33,638 nt of DNA from Deinococcus marmoris DSM 12784 (GCF_000701405.1 NZ_JNIV01000050.1:1-33638), one strand, 5' to 3'. Shown: positions 22,952 through 33,319, counted from the stretch's first letter. Numbers and translations are program-made. Notes: a model not told the origin generated them from the sequence alone.

Positions 22952-24874
22952 GTGAATAAACACAATTCTTCGGCTTTAATGGCGGCGCTGCTGCTGGGCA
23001 GCCTGGGCGCGGCGGGCGCGCAGACGGTCAACCTGCGTATTCTGGAAACCACCGACCTGCACACCAACGCGCTGGGCTATGACTACTACCAGGACAAGCC
23101 CACCGGCGAGTTCGGCTTCGAGTACACCGCCACCCTGATCAAGCAGGCCCGTGACGAGAAGCCCAACACGCTGCTCTACGACAATGGCGATCTGATCCAG
23201 GGCACGCCGCTGGGCGATTACGTGGCCAGGGTCAAGCCGCTGGCCGCCGGACAGGTTCACCCCATGCACGCCGCGATGGGCCTGCTGGGTTACGACGCCG
23301 CCAATCTGGGCAACCACGAATTCAACTATGGCTTGCCGTTTATCCGGCAGGTGGTGGCCGCCGCGCCCATGCCCATCGTCAGCGCCAACACGTATCTGGA
23401 AGACGGCGACGGCAACCCCGCCAACGACAAGAACGCCTTCACGCCCTACGTCATTCAGCGCAAGCTGGTGCGCGATACCTACGGGCGTCCGTACTACCTA
23501 AATGTGGGGATGCTGGGGCTGCTGCCGCCGCAGATCGTGGACTGGGACAAGGCCAGCCTGGAAGGTAAGGTCACCACCCGCGACATCGTGGAAACCGCCC
23601 GCAAATTCGTGCCCGAGATGAAAGCGCGCGGCGCGGACATTATCGTGGCCGTGGCCCACAGCGGCATTGCCGCCGACTACCAGCCGGGACAGGAGAATGT
23701 CGCCACCGAGTTGACCAAGATTGGCGGCATCGACGTGGTTCTCAGCGGCCACAGCCACCAGGTCTTTCCGGGGCCGGTCTACAAGGATATTCCCGGCGCG
23801 GACATCACCAACGGCACCATCAACGGTAAGCCCGTCGTCATGGCCGGATTCTGGGGCAGCGACCTGGGCATCGTGGACCTGACCCTGGAGCGTCAGGGCA
23901 ACAACTGGAAGATCATGGCAGGCACGGCTGCCGTGCGCCCCATCTGGGACAAGGCGGCCAAGAAGAACCTGGTCACGCCGGACCCCGCCATTGCCGAGGC
24001 GGTCAAGGCGGCCCACGAGGGCACGCTGGCCTACGTGCGCGGCAAGGTGGCCGATCTGGCCACGCCCATCAACTCCTACTGGGCGCTGGTGCAGGACGAT
24101 CCCAGCGTGCAACTGGTGGCGAGTGCCCAGATCGCCTACGTCAAGGCCGCACTTGCCAGCACCCAGTACAAGGATCTGCCGGTGCTGAGCGCCGCCGCCC
24201 CGTTCAAGGCCGGTGGGCGCAGCGGGGCCAGTTACTACACCGATATCCCCGCCGGAACGCTGGCGATCAAGAACGTCGCCGACCTGTACGTCTACCCCAA
24301 CACCGTGCAGGCGGTAGAGGTCACGGGCGCGCAGCTTCAGGAATGGCTGGAACGCAGCGCGGGGCAGTTCAATCAGATCGATCCCAAGAAGACCGAACCG
24401 CAGGCGCTGGTAGACGAAACCTTCCCCACCTACAACTTCGACGTGATCGACGGCGTGACTTACGAGATCGATGTGTCGCAGCCCAGCCGCTACGACAAGG
24501 ACGCCAAGCTGGCCAACCCCGACGCCCGCCGCATCAAGAACCTGATGTACGGCGGCAAACCGATTGACCCCGCGCAGAAATTCGTCGTGGCCACCAACAA
24601 CTACCGTGCCAGTGGCGGCGGCAAATTCCCTGGTCTGGACGGCAAGAACATCGTCCTGGAATCGCCTGATGAGACGCGGCAGGCCTTGATCGCTTACTTC
24701 ACCGAGCAGAAAACCGTTAACCCTGCCGCCGACGGCAACTGGAAACTGACGCCCATCCCCGGCGCGACGCTGCTGTACGTCAGCAGCCCCAATGCCCAGA
24801 AGTTCGCCCCGGCGGGAGCCACGCTACTCAAGACGCGCGAGGACGGCTTCGCGGAGTACACGATCAAGTTCTGA
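22952..24874 (+). CDS. cpdB: 2',3'-cyclic-nucleotide phosphodiesterase / 3'-nucleotidase
   Basis: A 640-residue exported phosphohydrolase that would turn 2',3'-cyclic nucleotides and 3'-nucleotides into nucleosides and phosphate outside the cytoplasm. The signal peptide likely ends after AGA near residue 23. The metallophosphatase domain has all metal motifs: D35-x-H37 in TTDLHTN, GD in 'DNGDLIQG' (D80), GNHE (120-123), 'VAHSG' and 'SGHSHQ'. The C-terminal 5'-nucleotidase domain (about 360-610) contains 'TNNYRASGGGKFPG', the base-stacking region of CpdB. The start is a GTG supported by TATCCT 7 nt upstream. It ends at a strong two-way terminator. Likely role: phosphate and nucleoside scavenging from broken RNA. 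Confidence 0.93.
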   Translation: MNKHNSSALMAALLLGSLGAAGAQTVNLRILETTDLHTNALGYDYYQDKPTGEFGFEYTATLIKQARDEKPNTLLYDNGDLIQGTPLGDYVARVKPLAAGQVHPMHAAMGLLGYDAANLGNHEFNYGLPFIRQVVAAAPMPIVSANTYLEDGDGNPANDKNAFTPYVIQRKLVRDTYGRPYYLNVGMLGLLPPQIVDWDKASLEGKVTTRDIVETARKFVPEMKARGADIIVAVAHSGIAADYQPGQENVATELTKIGGIDVVLSGHSHQVFPGPVYKDIPGADITNGTINGKPVVMAGFWGSDLGIVDLTLERQGNNWKIMAGTAAVRPIWDKAAKKNLVTPDPAIAEAVKAAHEGTLAYVRGKVADLATPINSYWALVQDDPSVQLVASAQIAYVKAALASTQYKDLPVLSAAAPFKAGGRSGASYYTDIPAGTLAIKNVADLYVYPNTVQAVEVTGAQLQEWLERSAGQFNQIDPKKTEPQALVDETFPTYNFDVIDGVTYEIDVSQPSRYDKDAKLANPDARRIKNLMYGGKPIDPAQKFVVATNNYRASGGGKFPGLDGKNIVLESPDETRQALIAYFTEQKTVNPAADGNWKLTPIPGATLLYVSSPNAQKFAPAGATLLKTREDGFAEYTIKF

Positions 24875-24885
24875 ACACAGTCATG

Positions 24886-24930
24886 AAAAGGGGAGGTGGA
24901 GGCTGATTATGGCCTCCACCTCCTTTCTTT
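24886..24930. terminator. Bidirectional terminator between convergent genes
   Basis: A perfect 12-bp stem, GGAGGTGGAGGC (24892-24903) with GCCTCCACCTCC (24912-24923), and an 8-nt loop. TTTCTTT follows on the plus strand and AAAA precedes it, giving a T-run on the minus strand. It closes both cpdB and the lipoprotein-rex-SPOR operon. Confidence 0.92.
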
Positions 24931-24945
24931 ATAGATTGGTAGGTT

Positions 24946-25551
24946 TCAGTCGTCGCCCTGCTTATTGCCCCCACTGACGATGCTGTCGGCTCTCACAGTC
25001 ACGGCCTGTCCGTTGCTGCTCTGACCATAGAACTCGATGGCAGTGACCAATGCAACTCCAGAATTGGTGGCCACTACCAGATCTCCCAGCCCACCTTCGA
25101 GATAGATGCTGGATTTGGCCGGAAGCCCGTTGGCCTGCACAGTATCAACAGCACTGAAAGGGCATGAATTGAGGGCGGTACGTGTGGGGCAATCGTAGCC
25201 CGAGGTCAGGTAGAGGTCCATCTTGTTGATGTCACCGCTCTTGCTTTCGGTCGTACCGTTTCTTGTCGTCAGTTTGCTGCTCAGTACCCGGTAACCAGTC
25301 AGATACACAGCGTCCGATCCGGGACGGGTCATGAAAGTGAACGTTACGCCCTTGCCAGGGGTGACCGTCCACGTCACTTTTTCAGGTGCTTCTTTTGTGG
25401 CGGGGGTTACCGCTTTGGTGGCGTTCTCGACAGATCCAGAGTCGTCCACCGAAACCCCGGCAGAAACCCTGCTGCCGGAAACCTGTCCAGGGGCGCTGCC
25501 GCAAGCACTCAGGGTCAGGCCAGCCAGCAGCAGTAGAGCGTATTTCTTCAT
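24946..25551 (-). CDS. Lipoprotein of unknown function
   Basis: A 201-residue predicted lipoprotein: MKKYALLLL, then the lipobox LSAC at residues 14-17. After a Ser/Val/Thr-rich linker (18-55) comes a beta-rich domain of about 140 residues with two cysteines in 'DCPTRTALNSCP', which could form a disulfide. I recognise no family. The start at 25551 has GGAGG just upstream, and its ATG overlaps the rex stop as ATGA; a longer open frame to 25662 lies inside rex and is rejected. The DNA is less GC-rich than its neighbours. As the last gene of SPOR-rex-lipoprotein it ends at a two-way terminator. Confidence 0.75.
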   Translation of the reverse strand: MKKYALLLLAGLTLSACGSAPGQVSGSRVSAGVSVDDSGSVENATKAVTPATKEAPEKVTWTVTPGKGVTFTFMTRPGSDAVYLTGYRVLSSKLTTRNGTTESKSGDINKMDLYLTSGYDCPTRTALNSCPFSAVDTVQANGLPAKSSIYLEGGLGDLVVATNSGVALVTAIEFYGQSSNGQAVTVRADSIVSGGNKQGDD

Positions 25552-26258
25552 GCATTGTCCTCCGGGACGGGTGAATCTTTCAGGTGGGGGTTGAGGGTGT
25601 AGAAGGCCAGGCGTTTCATCCCGGCCAGGAAATCGACGTTCTCGACGATTACACCACGCCAATCATCACCAATTTCTTGCGCAGCGTTTCCGTCAACCCG
25701 GCCTTCTGGAGGACGCGGCCCGATCACCACCGGGGCAAAATTCAGGATGCCGCGCACCCCAGCGGTCACCATGGCCTGCGCGGCGTCCTGGGCACGTTCG
25801 GGCGGCACGGCCAGAAAGCCCATGTCCACCTTGTTCTCCCGCACGAAATCGCGCAGTTCCCCGATATGGCGCACGGTCAGGTCCCGCACCTGTCGCCCCA
25901 CCAGTTCGGGACTGACATCGAACAGACCCACGTACTGAAACTGATAGTCGCTGGCCCCCGGATAGTTGGCGATGGCCTGCCCCAGCCGCCCCACGCCCAC
26001 GATGACCACGTTCCAGGTCTGGTTGAGGCCCAGCACCCGCATCAGCTCGCGCTTGAGGATCGGCACGGTGTAGCCCATGCCGCGCGTGCCGAAGCGTCCG
26101 AAGTAGGCCAGATCCTTGCGGACCTGAAAGGCACTCACCCCGGCGCGTTCGGCCAGATCGGTGCTGCTGGTGCGGCTGATGTCGCGCATCTCCAGATCTT
26201 CCAGAATCCGCAGGTAGGTCACCAGACGGCTGATGGCGGCGGTGGGGACCTCGGCCAT
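25548..26258 (-). CDS. rex: Redox-sensing transcriptional repressor Rex
   Basis: A 236-residue Rex repressor, which binds DNA when NADH is low and releases it when the NADH/NAD ratio rises. The N-terminal winged helix spans about residues 5-80, with the diagnostic 'QVRKDLAYFGRFGTRGMGY' at 45-63. A Rossmann NADH-binding domain follows with GVGRLG (88-93), 'GLFDVSPELVG' and the family's closing segment 'GVRGILNFAPV' (near 168-178). Length matches the Thermus/Deinococcus type. Its ATG shares one base with the stop of the SPOR gene (TGATG), and its stop overlaps the next ATG (ATGA), so it is translated within an envelope-gene operon. I found no complete TTGTGAA-N4-TTCACAA operator in the window. 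Confidence 0.95.
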   Translation of the reverse strand: MAEVPTAAISRLVTYLRILEDLEMRDISRTSSTDLAERAGVSAFQVRKDLAYFGRFGTRGMGYTVPILKRELMRVLGLNQTWNVVIVGVGRLGQAIANYPGASDYQFQYVGLFDVSPELVGRQVRDLTVRHIGELRDFVRENKVDMGFLAVPPERAQDAAQAMVTAGVRGILNFAPVVIGPRPPEGRVDGNAAQEIGDDWRGVIVENVDFLAGMKRLAFYTLNPHLKDSPVPEDNA

Positions 26259-27430
26259 CAGCGCACCCGGAAGTGGTCCAGATTGTTGTCGTCCAGCCGC
26301 TGCTCCGTGCGGGTCAGCGCGTCGCCGGTGTAGGGGCCGACGGCCACGGTGACCTTGCGGCCCTCGGGAGCATTGACGGTGGGCACATAGCCCAGGTCAC
26401 GAAGTTGCTGAACCATCTTCTGCGCGCTTTCCACCCGGTCAAAAGCGCCCACTTGCAGATAGATCGGGCTGTTTGCGGCGGATGTGGGTGCCGTTTCAGG
26501 CGTACTGTCTGGAGTCGCGGGTGGTACGGCGGGGGCGCTACCACTTGCACCGCCAGTCGCGCTGCTCTCAGGGCTGTTGTCAGACGTGCTGGGCGCGGCG
26601 CTGGGCCGTGCGCGGGGCGGGTACAGCAGCGCGCCGGGATAGGCCCGCTGAATGTCGCCCAGGGCCTGACGGGCGCTGGCCTCGTCGGCGAAGGGGCCGA
26701 CCTGCGCCACCACCTGACTGCCCAGGTCGATGGGGTAGACCGTGTATCCCAGCGTGCTGACAGGCGCGGTGCGGCTCTGGGCCGTGCCCACGCTGCCGAA
26801 GCTGCCCAGGCTGATGCGGTAGTCGCTGCGCAGCGGCGTGCGGGTCTCGCTGGTGGTCACGGCTCCGCCGCTGCGGGGCGTGACGGTGGTGGCGGCAGGC
26901 GTCTCGGCAGGCGTGGGCGTTTCGGTGATCTGGGCCTGGGGGGTTTCCGGCTGAGGTGTGGGGGTCTCAGCCGTCGTTGTGGCGGCGGGCGGGGTGTCCG
27001 TGCTGGCTGCCGCATCCGGCGTGGTGGCCGCAGCATCGGTGGGGGCGGCAGGAATGATCGGGGCCTCGGTGCTGGCGTTGGCAGATGGGGCAGCCTGTGC
27101 GTTGTCAGCAGGCGCGGTCTCAGTCGGCGTAGCGTCGGCAGGTGTGGCGTCGGCAGGTGCGGTGGCCGCGCTGCCCGTGTCGGCTGGCGGGGTCTCTGCC
27201 ACAGGAGGCGTGATGCCAGTGGTTTCTGTGGTCGGGGTGGCAGCGGTGTCTTCTGCGGTGCCCGGCGCGGCGGGAATGCCGGAAGTGGCCGATGCCGTGG
27301 CGGTGGGCGTGGTGGTGGCAACGGTTCTGCGCTGTCCCAGCAGCAGCGCGGCGAATCCGGCCACCAGCAGCAGCACCAGCACACCGATCAGAATGTCGGG
27401 CCAGCGGCGGGTGGAGTTGGGTTTGCTCAT
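26258..27430 (-). CDS. Membrane protein with two SPOR domains
   Basis: A 390-residue bitopic protein: a short cytoplasmic N-terminus, one membrane segment at about 12-32, a Pro/Thr/Ala-rich low-complexity linker (35-200), then two SPOR-like domains at about 203-273 and 321-390. The linker is most likely extended and spans the wall. SPOR domains bind peptidoglycan stripped of stem peptides at division sites, so a role in division or wall remodelling is inferred. The first domain ('YRISLGSF...VVAQVGPF') and second ('IYLQVGAF...VTVAVGPY') share the paired-strand pattern. It leads a three-gene operon with rex and a lipoprotein. The ribosome-binding site is weak and the upstream region is unusually long. 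Confidence 0.85.
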   Translation of the reverse strand: MSKPNSTRRWPDILIGVLVLLLVAGFAALLLGQRRTVATTTPTATASATSGIPAAPGTAEDTAATPTTETTGITPPVAETPPADTGSAATAPADATPADATPTETAPADNAQAAPSANASTEAPIIPAAPTDAAATTPDAAASTDTPPAATTTAETPTPQPETPQAQITETPTPAETPAATTVTPRSGGAVTTSETRTPLRSDYRISLGSFGSVGTAQSRTAPVSTLGYTVYPIDLGSQVVAQVGPFADEASARQALGDIQRAYPGALLYPPRARPSAAPSTSDNSPESSATGGASGSAPAVPPATPDSTPETAPTSAANSPIYLQVGAFDRVESAQKMVQQLRDLGYVPTVNAPEGRKVTVAVGPYTGDALTRTEQRLDDNNLDHFRVR

Positions 27431-28080
27431 CGTGGTGTCCCAGCCGTGTTCAGTCCAGCCGTGGCCGTTGCCCTGCGCCGAGAATGCTGCGGTGTGATGC
27501 CTTCATTCCCCCGTGGGAGACCCTGTTTCGTCATGTTTGCCTGCATACAACCCCCTTGACTATCGGTAATTCCACGCGTCATCGCGCGCGCAGCCCGGTG
27601 GCCGTGATCGGCTGCCCCGAACAGCGGCGGCCACGTTGTGGATGCCATGCCTCAGCTTACAGAAAAAGCGTGTGGGCAGGGCATCCGGCAGACTCATGCA
27701 CGCCTCCTCCGGTCTGGACGAGCAAGAGTTTCCAGAAAATTGGGCAGAGCGTCTGGGTGGGCAAAAGAGCAGGGTCAAGACGGAAAAACTGCGGTCAGCA
27801 CGTTTAAAATAGATGACTCCGAACAGCTCGCTCTTAGCGTCTTTCAACTGGAATCGGTTGTGATTTCCATGCTGCTGCGCTGCATTCCCCTTCACCCCTG
27901 CCATTCCCCTCTTCGCCATCCTGACCGCGCTCCGTCTCCAGCACGGTCAAAATGATACTTGCTGTGCTGACCGTGCTTTTCTCTGTTTTGACGCTGAAAT
28001 GAACGTCCCACATAGCACATCTTTTTGATTGGAAACTCTTGTTGGACGGGGACTAGGGGCTGCGGCGCAGGACGGCAAAC
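27431..28080. other. Long gene-free region upstream of the SPOR-rex operon
   Basis: About 650 bp between two minus-strand genes, with lower GC and no convincing gene. The open frames lack ribosome-binding sites and recognisable domains. It contains a TGACCGYGCT motif cluster at 27922-27977, a related GGTCAGCAC at 27793-27801, and a plus-strand TAAAAT at 27805-27810. The operon promoter was not identified with confidence. Confidence 0.5.
27922..27977. repeat. Inverted TGACCGYGCT motif cluster
   Basis: TGACCGCGCT at 27922-27931 (+), AGCACGGTCA at 27940-27949, and TGACCGTGCT at 27968-27977 (+). The last two form a perfect 10-bp dyad with an 18-nt spacer, and TTTCTCTGTTTT follows on the plus strand. 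It could be paired operators or a plus-strand terminator of an unrecognised small RNA. A minus-strand TATCAT lies between the arms. Confidence 0.55.
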
Positions 28081-28117
28081 GGCGGCGGGAAGGGTCAGAT
28101 ATCCCCCTCCCGCCGCC
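28081..28117 (-). terminator. Hairpin terminator after the TPR gene
   Basis: GGCGGCGGGAAGGG (28081-28094) pairs with CCCTCCCGCCGCC (28105-28117), a stem of 13 pairs with one bulged A. It begins 15 nt downstream of the TPR gene stop on the minus strand. The T-tract after it (GTTTGCC) is short. Confidence 0.7.
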
Positions 28118-28131
28118 ACTCGTCCTCTTCT

Positions 28132-29799
28132 TTACTTCAGGGCGTCTTTGGCCTTGCTGTTGCCCAGGTTGGCCGCCGTCTTCAGCGACACCCTGGCCTG
28201 ATCGTCCTGGCGCTGTGACCTTTGCGCCAGTCCCAGCATGTACCAAGCGTCGGCGGCCTTGGGGTCCTCGGTGACCAGACCGCGCAGCACGGCCTCGGCC
28301 TCGGGGTAGCGGGCGCTGGCCAGCAGGGCGGAGGCCAGATTCATGCGGGCGGTGGGCGTGGGGCTGAGGCGCACGCTGTCGGCCAGTGCGCCCGCCGCCG
28401 CCGGGTAATTCTGCTGGGCGTAATAGCTCAGGCCCAGCCACAATGCCGTGTCGGCGTCGGGGCGGCGCTTGTGGCTTTCCTTGAGGGCGATCACTGCGTC
28501 CAGCAGGCGGTTCTGGCGGTAGGCGGCGATGCCACGCACGTACAGCGCCCGCGCCGAGGTGGCCGCGTCGGGCTTCAGCTTCAGTGCGGCGGCGGTGTCG
28601 GCGGCGGCCTCGTCGAAGCGGCCCAGGGTCAGGCGCACCCCGGCCAGGGCGGTGCGGTACACGGCGTTGTCGGGGGCCAGCCGCACGGCGTTCAGGTAAG
28701 CCGCCTGTGCGCCGGGCCGGTCGTTGCGGAGTGCCCGCAACTCGCCCTCGCGCGCAAAGGCCCTGGCGTTGTACCTGTCGGCTTTGGCTGCCGCACTCGC
28801 TGCCAGCAGCGCCCCACGGGTATCGTTCCCGGCGGCCAGGATATCGGCCTTGCGCAGCAGCAGCGCCGAACGCTCGCTGGCCTTCTTCACGCGTTTCACG
28901 GCGGCGTCCAGCTCGCGCACGGCGCGGTCCGGCAGTCCCTGGCCCATGTAGATGTCGGCCAGCAGCAGGGCGGCGTCCATGCGGGTGCCGTCGGCTTGAA
29001 GCAGCGCGTACAGGCCCGGCAATGCCTCGGCCCCCTGCCCGGCCAGCGTGCGGGCCTGGGCCAGCCGGTAGGCGGCGTCCAGATCATCCGGGGCCAGCGC
29101 CGTGATTTGGGTCAGGGTGGCGCTCAGGGCCGTGAAGTCGGCCATGCGGGTCTGCTCGGTGGCCAGCGCCTCCAGCACCTGCCGCTGGGCGGGGGCCGAA
29201 GCTTTGCCCGCCATCAATGTGGCGGCCTGTCCGTACAGTTGCAGCGCCCCAGCGTTGTCCCCGCCCCGGCCCGCAATCACGCCCAGGTTGTACGGCCCCT
29301 CGTAACGGTCCGGGGCCAGCGTCACGAACTGCCGCAGTTCAAAGGCCGCGCCCCTGTCGTTGCCCAGCGCCAGCAGGGACAGCGCCAGCCCGAAGTGGGC
29401 TTCCGGGTTGCCGTAGTTCTGCGCCACCAGCGCTTCAAAGCCGCTGCGAGCCTGGGCGTAGTTCTTGGCGTCGTAGGCAGCCTGGGCTTTTTCCAGACTT
29501 GCCTGCTGTGCTGGGGTCAGCGGGGTGACGGGAGTGGGGGCCGCCGCAGATGGGGCGGCTGGGGCGGGCGCGGCCTGTGCCGCCGTGTTCTGTGCTGCCG
29601 TGTTTTGGCCCGCCGTGGGCAGCGTCGGCAGTTTGGGGATGGTGGTGGCCGAATTCAAGGTGTTCTGGATGCCGACGGATGTGACGGTCTCGATCATGGT
29701 CTGGGCCGAACTGCTGCCCGCAAAACCCAGCAGCAGGCCGGGCAGCAGGCCCGTCAATGCAGCGCGTCTGGAACGGCTGAAACGTAATTTTTGCTTCAC
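28132..29799 (-). CDS. Secreted tetratricopeptide-repeat protein
   Basis: A 555-residue exported repeat protein. The N-terminus is Lys/Arg-rich, then a Leu/Gly-rich core and a likely signal cut after SSA near residue 32. An Ala/Pro/Thr-rich segment follows (60-95), and from about residue 100 to the end the sequence is a chain of TPR helices, with repeated 'A...Y..G......A...' patterns such as 'GNPEAHFGLALSLLALG', 'DNAVYRTALAGVRLTLGR' and 'ADAWYMLGLAQRSQR'. TPR proteins scaffold protein complexes; the partner is unknown. The GTG at 29799 is chosen because AGGAGG lies 7 nt upstream and it gives a clean signal peptide; the open frame extends to 29856. A GC-rich hairpin follows the stop. Confidence 0.82.
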   Translation of the reverse strand: MKQKLRFSRSRRAALTGLLPGLLLGFAGSSSAQTMIETVTSVGIQNTLNSATTIPKLPTLPTAGQNTAAQNTAAQAAPAPAAPSAAAPTPVTPLTPAQQASLEKAQAAYDAKNYAQARSGFEALVAQNYGNPEAHFGLALSLLALGNDRGAAFELRQFVTLAPDRYEGPYNLGVIAGRGGDNAGALQLYGQAATLMAGKASAPAQRQVLEALATEQTRMADFTALSATLTQITALAPDDLDAAYRLAQARTLAGQGAEALPGLYALLQADGTRMDAALLLADIYMGQGLPDRAVRELDAAVKRVKKASERSALLLRKADILAAGNDTRGALLAASAAAKADRYNARAFAREGELRALRNDRPGAQAAYLNAVRLAPDNAVYRTALAGVRLTLGRFDEAAADTAAALKLKPDAATSARALYVRGIAAYRQNRLLDAVIALKESHKRRPDADTALWLGLSYYAQQNYPAAAGALADSVRLSPTPTARMNLASALLASARYPEAEAVLRGLVTEDPKAADAWYMLGLAQRSQRQDDQARVSLKTAANLGNSKAKDALK

Positions 29800-29918
29800 C
29801 TGGGAGCCTCCTGAGGTCGTTAAAACACCCTCAGCGTAGCACCCGGCTTTTTCCATAACTCTTACGGCGTTGGGGGGACCCGGCGGGCCTGTGCCCAGTG
29901 GTCCACGACATTGCTGGT

Positions 29919-30974
29919 CTACAGCGCCGCGCCCAGGCCAGCCGCCGAATAACCGCCCACCGCGCCGGGCCGCTTGAGGGCCAGTTGCCCGCAGGCCGCC
30001 CCGGCATCCTTGCCGCGCGAACGGCGCACGCTGACATCCACGCCGCGCGCTTCCAGCGTGTCATAGAAGTTCTGAATATCGGCCTCGGAGGTACTCTGGA
30101 AACCGCTGCCGTCCCAGGGATTCATGGGAATCAGGTTGACGTGGCTGACCAGCCCGCGCAGCAGATCGGCCAGCAGTTCGGCCTGCCACACCGCGTCGTT
30201 CACCCCGCGCAGCATGGTGTACTCGAAGGTGATACGCCGCCCGGTCACGCCCTGATACTCGCGCGCCGCCGCCATGATCTCGGCAATGGAATTGGCCGCC
30301 CCGGTGGGAATGATGCGCTGGCGGGTTTCCTCGTCGGGCGCGTGCAGGCTGATCGCCAGCTTGAGGCCCAGATCGTCCTCGGCGGCCAGCCGGGTGATGC
30401 CCTTTGCGATGCCCACGGTGGACAGCGTGATGCGGCGCTTGCTCATGCCCAGCGCCTGTGGGTGCAGCAGAATGCGCGCCGCTGCCATCGTATGGTCATA
30501 GTTGAGCATCGCCTCGCCCATGCCCATGAACACCAGATTTCGCAGTTCGCGCGGGGCCAGGCCCTCGCCCCCGGCCACCGCCAGCACCTGCCCCACGATC
30601 TCGCCGGGGGTCAGGTTGCGCCCGAAACCCATTGCCCCGGTGGCGCAGAACGAACATTTGGCCGGGCAGCCCACCATCGTGGACACGCAGACCGTCTTGC
30701 GGTCTAGGTACGGCATATACACCGCTTCCATCTGCCGCCCGTCTTGCAGGGTAAACAGATATTTGACGCTGCCGTCGGCGCTGCGAACCGTCTCGATCTC
30801 GCGGAAGGGGTTGAGGTGGTACTGCCCGGTCAGCTCGGCCCGCAGCTCGGCGGGCAGGTTGCTCATGCCGTCAAAGGTTCCCGCCCCCTGCACATAGACC
30901 CATTCCAGCAGTTGTGTGCGCCGGAAGCCTTCTAAGGGATAAGCGTCGGGGTGAAGGTCGAGAAGGAGCTGCAT
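29919..30974 (-). CDS. rlmN: 23S rRNA (adenine-C2)-methyltransferase RlmN
   Basis: A 351-residue radical-SAM enzyme that methylates C2 of adenine 2503 in 23S rRNA and, in many bacteria, adenine 37 of some tRNAs. The iron-sulfur motif is C103-x3-C107-x2-C110 (GCPAKCSFC). The two cysteines of the methyl-transfer chemistry are Cys96, seven residues before the cluster as in E. coli, and Cys328 in '[10 protein letters not shown]'. '[10 protein letters not shown]' (151-160) matches the SAM-binding box except that the usual Pro is Ala. 'NLIPMNPW' lies near 280. A TAGACT box 6 nt before the ATG indicates a leaderless transcript. It stands in the 49 bp after the PhzF-like gene, so rlmN can be expressed independently of that operon. 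Confidence 0.95.
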   Translation of the reverse strand: MQLLLDLHPDAYPLEGFRRTQLLEWVYVQGAGTFDGMSNLPAELRAELTGQYHLNPFREIETVRSADGSVKYLFTLQDGRQMEAVYMPYLDRKTVCVSTMVGCPAKCSFCATGAMGFGRNLTPGEIVGQVLAVAGGEGLAPRELRNLVFMGMGEAMLNYDHTMAAARILLHPQALGMSKRRITLSTVGIAKGITRLAAEDDLGLKLAISLHAPDEETRQRIIPTGAANSIAEIMAAAREYQGVTGRRITFEYTMLRGVNDAVWQAELLADLLRGLVSHVNLIPMNPWDGSGFQSTSEADIQNFYDTLEARGVDVSVRRSRGKDAGAACGQLALKRPGAVGGYSAAGLGAAL

Positions 30975-30980
30975 CCCCGC

Positions 30981-30986
30981 AGTCTA
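30981..30986 (-). promoter_or_regulatory. -10 box of rlmN
   Basis: On the minus strand TAGACT stands 6 nt before the rlmN ATG (30974). A weak GTTACA lies 16 nt further upstream as a possible -35. Confidence 0.6.
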
Positions 30987-31023
30987 GGGGTTCGGCGTGC
31001 GGTGTAACGTGACACTGGGCTGC

Positions 31024-31809
31024 TCAGGTCAGAGGTGTGGCTGCCCCACCCACCCAGACTTCCACCCCGGTCCCGACTTCCCCGAATTGCACGCTCAGCC
31101 GTGCGGGTTGCCCCGGCATCCGCTGGGCCGCACGCAGCAGGTTGGTGTCGGTGGGCAATTGGCCCGATGCGCCCAGCACGCCCACCGCGCAGGCCAGCAT
31201 GTTGCTGCTGGCGGCGTCCTCCAGAAAGCCCTTGAGCGGTCCAAAAGCCCGGAAACTTAGATCGGCGCGGCCCGGCCCACCCGCTGTCAGGAGAACCAGA
31301 CCCGTCGTGTCTGTGCTTCGGTTGACGGCTGAAATCGCCTCCGCGTCCGGCGAGAAGGCGTCCAGTGCAGCCAGATTGGAAACCTCCACCACCAGATTGG
31401 GCCGTCCCAGACTGGAAATCCAGACCTTCCTGGCGTCCAGGCCAATGGGGGAGAGGTCCAGCTCAACTTCTCTGACCTCTGGCACACCCTGACGCAGCAG
31501 CCATTCGCCGCCGCACAGTTGGGCAGGCAACGTTTCGCCGCCCATCTGAACCTCGGCCACGTCGAGCAGGTTTATCCGCAAGTGCGCCAGTGCCGCAATT
31601 GCCGCGCTGTCTGAACTGCCCTTCTCCTTGCTTGGCGTAAAGACCCGCAACGCCACCTCAGACAGGCTGGCCGACTGCACGAACACGCTCAGGGGTGCGC
31701 CGGCCTCTGCCGCTCTAACCTGCAAATCGCCGTTCGCATCAGGGAAGACGGCAACAAGTTTGCCCCCCTCTCCCGCCTCAGAAAGAACCCGGTAAATGGA
31801 AATGTTCAC
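31024..31809 (-). CDS. PhzF-like protein
   Basis: A 261-residue protein with the general plan of the PhzF family (two-lobed diaminopimelate-epimerase fold, isomerases named after phenazine synthesis). Recognisable parts are the first strand and loop 'IYRVLSEAGEGGKLVAVF' and, in the second lobe, 'RAFGPLKGFLEDAASSNMLACAVGVL', which corresponds to the family's R-x-F-x-P-x-x-G-x-x-E-D-P-A-T-G-S box. The match is imperfect: the usual DPATGS reads DAASSN, and the segment where PhzF has its catalytic Glu reads 'GAPLSVFVQ'. It may be inactive or have another role. The GTG at 31809 is 19 nt after the homocitrate synthase stop, so the two are likely co-transcribed; the longer frame to 31974 overlaps that gene. 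Confidence 0.65.
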   Translation of the reverse strand: MNISIYRVLSEAGEGGKLVAVFPDANGDLQVRAAEAGAPLSVFVQSASLSEVALRVFTPSKEKGSSDSAAIAALAHLRINLLDVAEVQMGGETLPAQLCGGEWLLRQGVPEVREVELDLSPIGLDARKVWISSLGRPNLVVEVSNLAALDAFSPDAEAISAVNRSTDTTGLVLLTAGGPGRADLSFRAFGPLKGFLEDAASSNMLACAVGVLGASGQLPTDTNLLRAAQRMPGQPARLSVQFGEVGTGVEVWVGGAATPLT

Positions 31810-31828
31810 CGCTTCATTCTGCCGCCCC

Positions 31829-33319
<1,491 letters not shown>

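Noticed and set aside
26857..27384. Pro/Arg-rich frame opposite or out of phase in the SPOR linker region
   Set aside because: Produced by the repetitive linker of the SPOR protein; the in-frame reading has a membrane segment and two SPOR domains.
27560..27955. Open frames of about 100 codons on both strands in the 27.4-28.1 kb gap
   Set aside because: No ribosome-binding site, no recognised domain, and amino-acid composition like random GC-rich DNA.
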